Shown here piece after piece: positions 56,374 through 64,000 of a DNA stretch of 64,000 nucleotides. The notes under the pieces are model-generated. The model had not been told where the DNA came from. It ran no database searches and saw only the letters and a program-made list of their open reading frames with translations. Each line of letters starts with the position of its first letter. Position 1 is the first letter of the stretch. This DNA is from Pseudoduganella albidiflava (GTDB lineage: Bacteria; Pseudomonadota; Gammaproteobacteria; Burkholderiales; Burkholderiaceae_D), in the NCBI RefSeq assembly GCF_004322755.1, contig NZ_CP036401.1, positions 3,038,001-3,102,000 on the forward strand, written 5' to 3'. The position numbers were made by a program, and so were the translations under genes.

Positions 56374-57117
56374 GTGCAACACGACGACACCATCATATCC
56401 TTCGAAGCTGCCGCGAAATTGCGTGACCTGGTAATCCGCGAGCAGGAAGCGGGGGTGGCGCATACCCATCCGATCGACATGCAGGTTTTCCACATCAGGA
56501 TGGCCAGCACGGCTGGCGGCAGGGAGGCAGCGGGGTTGTTGCTACGCAAGATGTATGGTTGGCGCGGCTACGATGTCGATGCCGACAGCGAACACGCGCC
56601 GAACCGTATCACGCTCTATGCCGAAACGGGGGGAGCCACCGTGGGCACCATGTCACTGTGCCTCGACGCACCGGAAATCGGCTTGCCCGCCGATGAAAAC
56701 TTTCGCGACAAGCTCGATGAGCTGCGGCTCGAGGGGCGGCTCCTCTGCGAACCGTCCCGCCTGGCCATCGACAAGGATGTGACGAAGCGTGTCTTCGCGT
56801 CACTGATCCATATCTCCTATATCTATGCCCACAATATCCACCACTACACGGATTACGTGATCGAAGTGAATCCACGCCATGTCATGTTCTACAAGCGCAT
56901 GCTGGGCTTTCGCGACTTTGGCGGCGAGCGGCCGTGTACCCGCGTCGGCGCGCCCGCCGTACTGTTGCGCCTCGAGCTGGATTACATGGGTGAACAGATC
57001 CGCACGTTCGCCGGGCAGATGGAACAGGCGCTGGGTGAGCGGTCGTTCTACCCTTACTTTTTCCCGCTGCGTGACGAACCTGGTATCACCACCCGCCTGA
57101 AACAGGGACGCGACTGA
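56374..57117 (+). CDS. FeeM-like N-acyl amino acid synthase, PEP-CTERM/exosortase associated
   Basis: This 247-residue acyltransferase has a GNAT-like fold. Visible segments are MQVFHIRMASTAGGREAAGLLLRKMYGWRGYD, CEPSRLAIDKDV and IEVNPRHVMFYKRMLGF. Family members join a long-chain acyl group to an amino acid. GTG 56374 was chosen because AGGAGC lies 8 nt upstream. A longer frame from 55504 is the antisense of the PEP-CTERM gene. Its stop is 1 bp from the start of the FAD oxidase gene, so the two are tightly coupled. The amino acid used is unknown. Confidence 0.8.
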   Translation: MQHDDTIISFEAAAKLRDLVIREQEAGVAHTHPIDMQVFHIRMASTAGGREAAGLLLRKMYGWRGYDVDADSEHAPNRITLYAETGGATVGTMSLCLDAPEIGLPADENFRDKLDELRLEGRLLCEPSRLAIDKDVTKRVFASLIHISYIYAHNIHHYTDYVIEVNPRHVMFYKRMLGFRDFGGERPCTRVGAPAVLLRLELDYMGEQIRTFAGQMEQALGERSFYPYFFPLRDEPGITTRLKQGRD

Positions 57118-57118
57118 G

Positions 57119-58747
57119 ATGGCCGCCGCCGAAGAAGCGCTGCTCGGCTGGCGCCGCTTGCTGGGTCCCGACCGCGTGCTGCAGGACCCGGCCACGCTGG
57201 CGCGCTTTGCGGCCAGCACGTCTTCGTGGAGCACATGGCCGCTCGCGATCCTGCAGCCGCACAGTACCGCCGAGGTAACGCAGCTGGTGCGTACGGCCAC
57301 CCGTCATCGTATCCCGCTGTACCCGATCAGCGCCGGCCGCAACTGGGGTTACGGCGACGCCTGCGCGCTTAGCGACGGCCATGCCGTCGTCGACCTGTCG
57401 GGAATGAACCGCATCCTGGAGGCCGATGCGACCCTGGCGTATGTGGTGATCGAACCCGGTGTCACGCAGCAGCAGTTGTCGCGATACCTGCTGGAACACG
57501 ACTTGCCGCTGTGGATGGATTGCACCGGCGCCGGCCCCGACACGAGCCTGATGGGCAACATCCTCGAACGCGGCTTCGGCCACTCGCCTTACGGCAACCG
57601 CTTCCAGAATGTCGCCAGCATGGAACTGGTGCTGGCCGATGGGGATGTCGTGCGCACCGGGTTCGGCCATTACGCCGCGTCGATCAACCATCGTGTCTAC
57701 CCATATGGCGTCGGACCGTACGTCGATGGACTGTTCACCCAGTCGAACATGGGCATCGTGACGAGCCTCGGCCTGTGGCTGATGCCGAAGACCGAGGCGC
57801 TCAACCATTTCCTGTGCATGGTGCGGGAGCATGACGACATCGCACCCATCATCGATGCGTTACGGCCCTTGCGGCTCGACGGTACCTTGCGCAGTATCCT
57901 GCACATCGGCAACGACCTGCGCGTGATTTCCGGGGGCACGACGTTTCCGCGCGAACTGACCGGTGGCAAGGTACCGTTACCGGAAGACGTGCGCCTGAAA
58001 CTGCGCGCAGGGGCGGGGGTGGGTGCCTGGACGGTGTCCGGCGCGCTGTACGGCAGCAATGACCAGGTCGCCGCCGCACGCCGTGCCGTGCGCAGGGCGC
58101 TCGCGCCAACCAGGGCCCACATCCAGTTTCTCGACGAGCGCAAGCTCGATCTGGCCGCCACCGCCGCGCGCATGCTGGGGAACACTGGCGCCGGAAAGCG
58201 CCTGGCGGCCAAGGTCGCGCTGGGCCGCTCGCTGTTCGACATGAACCGCGGCATCCCGAATGGCCGGTTCCTGGCAGGGGCCTACTGGCGCCGGCGGGGC
58301 GGTCTTCCGGCCGGCTTCCCCGCGAATGCCAACCCGGCACTGGACAACTGCGGCATGCTGTGGGTATCGCCCGTGTTGCCGATGCGTGGCGCGGATCTGC
58401 TGCGCGTCCATGCGCTGGCCGAGCCCATCTTCCGCACGCACGGCTTTGATCTGTTTGTGACGTTCAGCATGATCAACGAGCGCGCACTGGGCGGCGTGCT
58501 GACGGTTGCTTACGATGCCGAAGATCCGGCGGAGGTGGAGCGGGCACGCCGGTGTTATCGCCAGGTCTTTGAAACGATGATGTCCGCGGGTTACATTCCT
58601 TACCGCGTCGGCTTGCAATCGATGGCCGATCTGGACAACGGCGACGATGCCTATTGGCGCATGATCGGCCGGATCAAGGCTGCGCTCGATCCGGCCAATG
58701 TCATCGCTCCAGGCCGGTATTCAGCACGGATGCCCCCGCGCGAATGA
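57119..58747 (+). CDS. FAD-binding oxidoreductase (vanillyl-alcohol oxidase family)
   Basis: The 542-residue flavoprotein has a PCMH-type FAD domain (about 35-230, with LYPISAGRNWGYGDA, IEPGVTQQQLSRYL and a GNILERGFGHSPYG loop) and a C-terminal substrate domain like p-cresol methylhydroxylase and vanillyl-alcohol oxidase. It ends with the typical LDPANVIAPGRY. Enzymes of this class oxidise para-hydroxybenzyl or related substrates. Being coupled to an N-acyl amino acid synthase, it may oxidise an N-acyl tyrosine-like product. That is inference. Confidence 0.85.
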   Translation: MAAAEEALLGWRRLLGPDRVLQDPATLARFAASTSSWSTWPLAILQPHSTAEVTQLVRTATRHRIPLYPISAGRNWGYGDACALSDGHAVVDLSGMNRILEADATLAYVVIEPGVTQQQLSRYLLEHDLPLWMDCTGAGPDTSLMGNILERGFGHSPYGNRFQNVASMELVLADGDVVRTGFGHYAASINHRVYPYGVGPYVDGLFTQSNMGIVTSLGLWLMPKTEALNHFLCMVREHDDIAPIIDALRPLRLDGTLRSILHIGNDLRVISGGTTFPRELTGGKVPLPEDVRLKLRAGAGVGAWTVSGALYGSNDQVAAARRAVRRALAPTRAHIQFLDERKLDLAATAARMLGNTGAGKRLAAKVALGRSLFDMNRGIPNGRFLAGAYWRRRGGLPAGFPANANPALDNCGMLWVSPVLPMRGADLLRVHALAEPIFRTHGFDLFVTFSMINERALGGVLTVAYDAEDPAEVERARRCYRQVFETMMSAGYIPYRVGLQSMADLDNGDDAYWRMIGRIKAALDPANVIAPGRYSARMPPRE

Positions 58748-58839
58748 GGCAGCAGATCATGCAGCACGAAAATTGCATGCGCCCGAGTGCCGCTGCTTCC
58801 ACCGCATTGCCAAATGCGGACTGTGCCGTGCCCTCCGCG

Positions 58840-61617
58840 TCACAGCTTCGCCATCAGCGCGCGCACCTCGGCCTGGCGCTTGAAGTCGCGTACCGCCAGC
58901 AATCGTTCGCACTGGGACCTGGCCCCCTTGCGGTCGCCGGACAGGAACAGCGCCTGGGCAAAACGCAAGCGGATGTCGTTCTCGGCCGGGGCCTGTTCCG
59001 TTGCGGCTTTCAGCAACGGGACGGCACGGGCCGTGTCGCCCTTGTCGAGCAAGATTGCCGCCAGCGTGTCGGCGATGGCCGGGCTTTTCGGCGCAATACG
59101 ATGGGCCTTCTCGGCATTGCCAAGAGCACGGTCATCCTTCAATTGCAGTAGCGACCACGCATACTCGTTCAGCATCGCAGCGTTATCGGGCACGCTGCGC
59201 AAGATCTGCTCGTACTGCTTGCTTGCGGCCTTGTGGTCGCCTTCGCTCATCAGCGTGCTGGCATAGTAGGTCCGGGCCTGCAGGTCGGCTGGCTGCTTGT
59301 CCAGCCACTGCCTCAGTTGTGCCGCGGCCTCTTGTGGTTTGCCCGCGCCGACCAGGGCCCCGTGCAGTGCGATGACAAGAATCCCCGACGGGGCGACCTG
59401 CAACGCATGCTGGTAGCGTTGCACCGCTTCGCCGGGCTTCTGGCGAGCCATCAGCACGTCTCCTTCAAGCTTGAAGCCCAGCGGCCAGTCCGGATGGCGG
59501 GCCTGCAGCGACTGTGCCGCCGCGAGTGCTTCGCTGAACGCCTTCTTGTCTAGCAGCAGAGCATGCTGGAGCACCAGCGCCTCGGCGCTGTCGGGATCGG
59601 CCTTGACAGCCTTGCGGGCCGCCTGCAGCGCCTGGTCGTGGCGTTTGGCCGACAAGTCCATGGCGGCAATGCGCAGCTGCACGGCCGCCGATGCCGGTTG
59701 CAGGGCCGCGAGACGATGCCAGCTTTCCAGGGCGGCGTCATTTTGCCGGTTGAGTTCCTGGGCCTGCGCAAGGAGTGCCAGCGCCTCCGGATCAGCGGTA
59801 TCGGTAGCCTGCATTTTCTGAGCGAGCGTCAATGCCTTGCGCTTTTCTCCCGTTTGCAGGTAAAAGCTTGCCAGTTGCCGGGCTGCCGCCCTGTCATCGG
59901 GATTTTCCTTGGCGGCCTGCTCCAGCCAGCGCCCCGCATCGGCAGGCTTGCCGACGCGTGCCTCCAGGTTCGCAAGAGATGTCATCAACGCGGCGTTCTT
60001 CTTGTCGCGTGCCAGCGCCGCTTCATAGCGCTGGCGAGCATCCTCGGGCTTTTTCGCCACGATGTCGAGATTGGCCAGGTTGTCGAGCGCGGGCAGGTAC
60101 ACCGGGTCGAGCGCGAGCGCCTTCATGAAACCGGCGCGTGCGCCACCGATGTCCCCGCTACCCAGCACCACGCCGGCGCGCAGGTTTTGCAGCATGGCGC
60201 TGTCGCCCTTGGCGATCATGGCGTCCACCACGCTCAGCGCCTTGTCGAGCTGCTTGTCGCGCATATGGCTCAGCACCAGCAGCGTTCCTGCACGCTCCGC
60301 ACCGCCGCCCCCTTGCGCCGCGCGTTCCAGTTCGGCGATGGCTTTGGGACTGTCGCCCATCTGCAGCCGGCTGAAGCCATGGCCAAGGCGCAATTCGCTT
60401 CGCTCCGGCTTCAACTCGCTGGCTTTCTCGAAATAGGCGGCGGATTGCGCGAAATTATGCGCCTGCATCTCCGCCTCGCCAGCCAGGGCCAGCAGATCGG
60501 CGTCGTTCGGGGTGCCCTTCAGTGCGGCGCGCATGATGTTGAGTGCGTCGTCCCGCTTGCCGCTGCGCAGCGTTACGGTGGCCAGCAGTTTCGTCGCATA
60601 GGGGTGCTCCGGATTGGCTTGCAGGAACTGGGTCAGGTATTGCTCGGCGCGGGTATCGGAGCCCGTCAGCACCGATACCGCGCCAGCCAGGAGCACGCTG
60701 GGCATATGCTCGGGTGCCACGCGAAGCACTTGCTGCACCTGCTCCAGTGCGGACTTGTAGCGCTTCTCGCTAAAATCCAGCAAGGCCTGCGAATAGGAGA
60801 TCATCAGGTTCTTCGGCTGTGCCTTCCGGGCCAGCTTGATCTGCTGGCGGGCGTCATCCAGGCGGTCTTGCTGGATCGCGAGGTTGGCCAGATCGAGCCG
60901 CGCTTGCACATTGTTCGGCTTGATGTCGAGGATGCGCTCATAGCTCTTGCGCGCTGCCGCCGGATCGTGGGCGGCAAGTTGCAGGTCCCCCTTCAGCCGC
61001 AGCGCATCGACATTGTCGGGATTCTGGGCAATGGCCTGCTCCAGCAATTGCCCGGCCTTATCCGGCTGGGCGCCGATGAGCGCCAGCTTCGCCAGGCCAA
61101 GGGTGGCATCCGACAGCCCCGGTTTCAGCTGCAAGGCACGCTCGAACATGGGGTGGGCTTCGTCGGGCCGGCCCAGGTAGAGCAGGGCCTGCCCGCGCAG
61201 GGCCAGCGCCTCGGCACTCGCTCCCTGTGCGGGGAATTCGTCAAGCAGCCGCTGGAACTGGCTTTGCGACAGGAGCGCCTTGCCTAGCCCGGGCTGAACC
61301 AGGTCCGCCTGCGCGCCCAGTTCCCGGGCACGCCGCAGCTCCTTTTCCGCCGAAGCCATGTCGCCGGTATCGAGGTACATCTGGCCCAGCATCAGCCGCG
61401 CCGTCACGTGGTCGGGTTGCTGTTGAACGATATTCTTGAGCTGGATGATCGCGGCTTTCGGATCGCCCTGGGCGCTGAAACGGCGGGCATCGGCCAGCAG
61501 CACCTCCGCGGGCGGCGGGCGGCTGCAGGCGCCAAGCGCCAGCAGCAAGGGAAGGGCGCTGAGCGCCTTCAGGATGGATGTGGTACGAAAACGGCGGCTG
61601 GACGAGCGATTCGGCAT
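58840..61617 (-). CDS. prsT: PEP-CTERM system TPR-repeat lipoprotein PrsT
   Basis: The 925-residue lipoprotein has a signal peptide ending in the lipobox LGAC, followed by about 25 tetratricopeptide repeats over the whole length. A typical unit is AGFMKALALDPVYLPALDNLANL. The size and architecture match PrsT proteins of exosortase loci, thought to act in the periplasm in polysaccharide or protein export. ATG 61617 has GGAG 8 nt upstream; longer frames to 61686 lose the signal peptide position. Confidence 0.92.
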   Translation of the reverse strand: MPNRSSSRRFRTTSILKALSALPLLLALGACSRPPPAEVLLADARRFSAQGDPKAAIIQLKNIVQQQPDHVTARLMLGQMYLDTGDMASAEKELRRARELGAQADLVQPGLGKALLSQSQFQRLLDEFPAQGASAEALALRGQALLYLGRPDEAHPMFERALQLKPGLSDATLGLAKLALIGAQPDKAGQLLEQAIAQNPDNVDALRLKGDLQLAAHDPAAARKSYERILDIKPNNVQARLDLANLAIQQDRLDDARQQIKLARKAQPKNLMISYSQALLDFSEKRYKSALEQVQQVLRVAPEHMPSVLLAGAVSVLTGSDTRAEQYLTQFLQANPEHPYATKLLATVTLRSGKRDDALNIMRAALKGTPNDADLLALAGEAEMQAHNFAQSAAYFEKASELKPERSELRLGHGFSRLQMGDSPKAIAELERAAQGGGGAERAGTLLVLSHMRDKQLDKALSVVDAMIAKGDSAMLQNLRAGVVLGSGDIGGARAGFMKALALDPVYLPALDNLANLDIVAKKPEDARQRYEAALARDKKNAALMTSLANLEARVGKPADAGRWLEQAAKENPDDRAAARQLASFYLQTGEKRKALTLAQKMQATDTADPEALALLAQAQELNRQNDAALESWHRLAALQPASAAVQLRIAAMDLSAKRHDQALQAARKAVKADPDSAEALVLQHALLLDKKAFSEALAAAQSLQARHPDWPLGFKLEGDVLMARQKPGEAVQRYQHALQVAPSGILVIALHGALVGAGKPQEAAAQLRQWLDKQPADLQARTYYASTLMSEGDHKAASKQYEQILRSVPDNAAMLNEYAWSLLQLKDDRALGNAEKAHRIAPKSPAIADTLAAILLDKGDTARAVPLLKAATEQAPAENDIRLRFAQALFLSGDRKGARSQCERLLAVRDFKRQAEVRALMAKL

Positions 61618-61710
61618 GACGGTCTCCATTGCAGGCTGAAATGCCAGCGTAGGAAATCGCCGGGCAAGCTCGTTGATCCCTGTCAACGAAGCCTGCCATC
61701 TTCAACATAC

Positions 61711-62373
61711 TTATTGCATCGCCGCAGCGGGGCGCGGCTGGCGGCCCGGCAAAGGGGCGGGCAGGCGGGTCCCGCTGCCGATCAAGCCGCGCTGCGCGGC
61801 CACGACCACCGCGTGGGTGCGCGCAGTAGCGTCGAGCTTGCTCATCAAGCCCTTGACGTGGGTCTTGACGGTTCCCACGCCAATGCCGAGTTCGCGCGCG
61901 ATCGACTTGTTGCAGCAGCCACGGGCCAGCAGTAACAGCACATCCGTTTCCCGGCCGGTCAGCGATTCCCGGCTCAGGCTGTCTGCGACACAGCGCGTGA
62001 CCGCCTCGGCGAGATAGCGCATGCCCTGGCCCAGCTGTTGTACGGCCCGCACCAGTTCCTCCGCCGAGCAGCCCTGCAGGAGGTAGCCATGCACACCGCT
62101 GTCCATGGCCGTGCGCACCTGCCATTCCTTGTCGAGCTGGGTCACGATCAAGACACGGGGCGCGGCGCTGGAACGGTCCGGCGACAACTGCCTGGCCAGC
62201 ATGATACCGCTATCGTAATCGGCAATGATCACGCGCGCATGGGCCTGGCCGTGCGGTTGCCGGTCCTGCAGCGTCAGGTGGAATGCGCCATGCTCGGCGA
62301 GCAGGGCATGGAGGCCGGCCGTCATGACGGCATCGGCGTGCATGATGTGGACGGATGGCTGGTTGGCTTGCAT
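61711..62373 (-). CDS. LuxR/NarL family response regulator
   Basis: The 220-residue protein has an atypical receiver-like N-terminal domain (about 8-125; ARVIIADYDSG) and a C-terminal LuxR helix-turn-helix (about 140-200; LTGRETDVLLLLARGCCNKSIARELGIGVGTVKTHVKGLMSKL). The usual acidic pair near the start of a receiver is reduced to a single Asp (IMHAD), so phosphorylation is uncertain. ATG 62373 has AGGAG upstream. It may regulate prsT, which lies 94 bp downstream in the same direction. Confidence 0.88.
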   Translation of the reverse strand: MQANQPSVHIMHADAVMTAGLHALLAEHGAFHLTLQDRQPHGQAHARVIIADYDSGIMLARQLSPDRSSAAPRVLIVTQLDKEWQVRTAMDSGVHGYLLQGCSAEELVRAVQQLGQGMRYLAEAVTRCVADSLSRESLTGRETDVLLLLARGCCNKSIARELGIGVGTVKTHVKGLMSKLDATARTHAVVVAAQRGLIGSGTRLPAPLPGRQPRPAAAMQ

Positions 62374-62605
62374 GGTCGTTCTCCTGTTCCGCAACAGCAG
62401 ATCGCTGTTGCTTCTCATGCATTCATAATGAAACTGCAATGCGGAGAAGGCAAGTTAAGTGATGTTAAAAGCGTTAATTCGCCGTGCCGCGTGAGGCCGG
62501 GATACAGCGTTTGACAACGCACCGGGAGCCTGCGGCAGTCAGCTAGCGTAATTCGCCAACGCGACGATACCTGGCAGCGTGCGGCTATCCATGCCGCACG
62601 CTGCG

Positions 62606-63097
62606 CTATTTCGGGGTGCCGGTCGCGGCAAGCCAGCGGGCAGCTTCCTCGCTGCCACCTTGCGCCAGCGAGGCCAGGCGCAACACCGCCTTCGGATGCC
62701 GGTGCTCGGCCGCTTGCGCATACAGTGGCCAGGCCTTGTCGGCCTGGCGATCGCCACCATCGCCGGCACGGTGGTACATTTCAGCCAGCTGGAACGCCGA
62801 CTCGGCATCGCCGGCACGGGCCGCTTCCTCGAACAGCCGCATCGCTTCGCCGCGGCGCGGTGTCTTGTTTTGGTAAAGCATGCCCAGTTCACGCTTGGCC
62901 ACGACGGAACCTTGTTCGGCCCACTCGCGCAGCCTTCGCTCGGCCGCGGCACCGCCATGCGCGCTCAGGCGCTGCGCCACCGCCTCGATGACAGATGCCG
63001 GCGGCACCGCGCCTTCCTTCGCCTGGCAGGCGATCAGCGCGCCCACCATGACCAGCACCGACGAGATCAAAGCGCCGGACTTGTTGAATGATTCCAT
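62606..63097 (-). CDS. Sel1-repeat lipoprotein
   Basis: The 163-residue product starts with a lipoprotein signal (VLVMVGALIAC with Cys24 as lipidation site). Sel1-like repeats follow: VAKRELGMLYQN, AMRLFEEAARAGDAESAFQLAEMYHRAGDG and KAWPLYAQAAEHRHPKAVLRLASLAQGG. Sel1 proteins act as protein-interaction scaffolds. Two short repeat arrays lie just upstream of the start codon. The role is unknown. Confidence 0.85.
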   Translation of the reverse strand: MESFNKSGALISSVLVMVGALIACQAKEGAVPPASVIEAVAQRLSAHGGAAAERRLREWAEQGSVVAKRELGMLYQNKTPRRGEAMRLFEEAARAGDAESAFQLAEMYHRAGDGGDRQADKAWPLYAQAAEHRHPKAVLRLASLAQGGSEEAARWLAATGTPK

Positions 63098-63118
63098 ATT
63101 GTTCTTATTGCCTTATCA

Positions 63119-63168
63119 AGTCTGCACTACGCAAGTCTGCACTGCGTCTGCATCGCGCTTGCACTGCG
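63119..63168. repeat. Degenerate array with gtctgcactgc core
   Basis: Related units agtctgcactacgca, agtctgcactgcg, tctgcatcgcg and cttgcactgcgg follow each other (11-15 bp). The first lies 21 bp upstream of the Sel1 lipoprotein start codon. Confidence 0.7.
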
Positions 63169-63202
63169 GAAACGGCCTGGCGGAGCGCATCAGCGCCGCT
63201 AT

Positions 63203-63254
63203 GCTGCAGCATCCAAGCTGCAACATCCATGTTGCAACATCCATGTTGCAACCT
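63203..63254. repeat. 14-bp tandem array, nearly four units
   Basis: Units gctgcagcatccaa, gctgcaacatccat, gttgcaacatccat and the partial gttgcaacct start at 63203, 63217, 63231 and 63245. The period is exactly 14 bp. Confidence 0.88.
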
Positions 63255-63558
63255 CTGCCGCGCGGTCGAAAGTCGCCAATCATACCGATTACTGTTGAGT
63301 CGGGGCGCAGCAAAGCACGCACGGAACAGGCGTACCGGCCAGGCTGGCGCTACCCGGCGTCCGGCCCACCGCGACAGATGGGTCCGGAACGCTGTCGATC
63401 TTAGCATGTTGATTTTACGGAAAGGCGCAGGCGCCACGGGGAAGTGGGTAACAATTGTAACGAGACGTTAGTACAGCCCAGTCTGCATAACGATCGGCAC
63501 ATCTAGCCACGCTGCGCGCAGCAGAGGCTTCAGTGCTGGTGGCGCCCGCCAGTCTTGC

Positions 63559-63960
63559 TTACTCGCGTTGCGCAGCGCGGCCGGCGTGCTGGTCGAGCCA
63601 CGTGCCTGCATGGTCCATCACGAGCCGCAGTTCGCTTTCCGCGGCGGTGAACAGCAGGGGAATCTCGATTACCCTGCCTTCGGCCAGGGCCAGTTCCAAT
63701 GCCAGGCAGGCGCCCACGAAGCGGCTGGCGCCGAGCTCGCTGACATCGTGCCGAAGGTTGTGCAGGACACGGCGCGCTTCCATGAAGCGCGCCTGTTGGA
63801 CCGCCTCGCCCGCCAGGTTCAGCGGATCGATGCCGTTGCCGATGCAGGCGCGCACGCGGCGCACCACCTTGGCCATGGCGCGCGCGTCTCCGCCCATCTG
63901 GTCGACCAGCTCGTCCACGCAAAAGATCGCGTCGTCCGAGGCACTTGCATAGGCCGTCAT
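63559..63960 (-). CDS. Hpt-domain-like protein
   Basis: The 133-residue, mostly alpha-helical product resembles a histidine phosphotransfer domain. The motif ARRVLHNLRHDVSELGASRFV matches the H-x-L-(R/K)-(H/G) phosphoacceptor site with the following Leu-Gly-Ala. ATG 63960 has GGGAGG 6 nt upstream. It could relay phosphate for a hybrid kinase encoded beyond the window. The assignment rests mainly on that motif, so it is moderate. Confidence 0.65.
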   Translation of the reverse strand: MTAYASASDDAIFCVDELVDQMGGDARAMAKVVRRVRACIGNGIDPLNLAGEAVQQARFMEARRVLHNLRHDVSELGASRFVGACLALELALAEGRVIEIPLLFTAAESELRLVMDHAGTWLDQHAGRAAQRE

Positions 63961-64000
63961 GAAACCTCCCGTTCGTTGAATGTCCAGTAGCGCCCTGCGG

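Larger units (their letters stand above)
63098..63558. other. 461-bp gap with two tandem arrays
   Basis: No gene is supported. The gap holds a short array at 63119-63168, a 14-bp array at 63203-63254, and then unstructured sequence. The promoter of the Sel1 lipoprotein gene should be here, but I could not assign it. Confidence 0.6.

Noticed and set aside
61630..61655. Possible sigma-54 promoter before prsT (TGGCATTTCAGCCTGC on the minus strand)
   Set aside because: The spacing is one base too long. It may deserve a look only if other evidence links prsT to PrsR.

Overview
The window is a high-GC, densely packed chromosomal segment that looks like a betaproteobacterium of the Burkholderiales, most likely Oxalobacteraceae (Massilia-like). 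The evidence is the tig-clpP-clpX-lon-hup-tRNA-ppiD order, the tesA/ybbA divergent pair, the large single-chain PurL, and a PEP-CTERM/exosortase-A type exopolysaccharide locus with prsK, prsR and prsT. This assignment is inferred from gene content and order; no database was searched.

Region 1 (1-8.9 kb) is the protein quality-control block. It holds the end of trigger factor, ClpP, ClpX, Lon, an HU protein, one tRNA-Val and two tRNA-Asp genes, and the PpiD chaperone. Strong intrinsic terminators separate the units. A consensus promoter followed almost at once by a terminator hairpin sits just in front of ppiD.

Region 2 (8.9-22 kb) is mixed housekeeping. It has tRNA 2-selenouridine synthase, the TesA esterase facing a YbbA-type ABC ATPase, NAD(P)HX repair, a fused 5-oxoprolinase, an SPFH protein/ribbon-helix-helix pair with a perfect 20-bp palindrome over its promoter, and a four-gene YIP1 / MacA-MacB type transporter operon.

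Region 3 (22-38.9 kb) holds purL, periplasmic Cu/Zn SOD, a LysR regulator followed by a PLP-dependent dehydratase, a six-gene leftward cluster (selO, msrB, yciB, bolA and two tandem PpiC isomerases), a fused enoyl-CoA hydratase/3-hydroxyacyl-CoA dehydrogenase, a GNAT enzyme and nadB.

Region 4 (39-64 kb) is an exopolysaccharide and PEP-CTERM locus. An initiating sugar transferase is followed by the PrsK sensor kinase and the PrsR sigma-54 activator. Next come an O-ligase/acyltransferase/TPR operon, a GT2-GT4 fusion, a flippase, a GT4 enzyme, and the Wzz / tyrosine autokinase / methyltransferase operon. After these lie a PEP-CTERM substrate protein with a sigma-54-type promoter, a FeeM-like N-acyl amino acid synthase coupled to a flavin oxidase, the PrsT lipoprotein, and regulators of LuxR, Sel1 and Hpt type. 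The exosortase gene and the outer-membrane export genes are not in the window and presumably lie elsewhere.

Across all regions there are at least nine short, degenerate tandem-repeat arrays (11-19 bp units, different sequence each time). Several straddle or directly follow a stop codon. This recurrent pattern is the main unexplained structural signal in the window.
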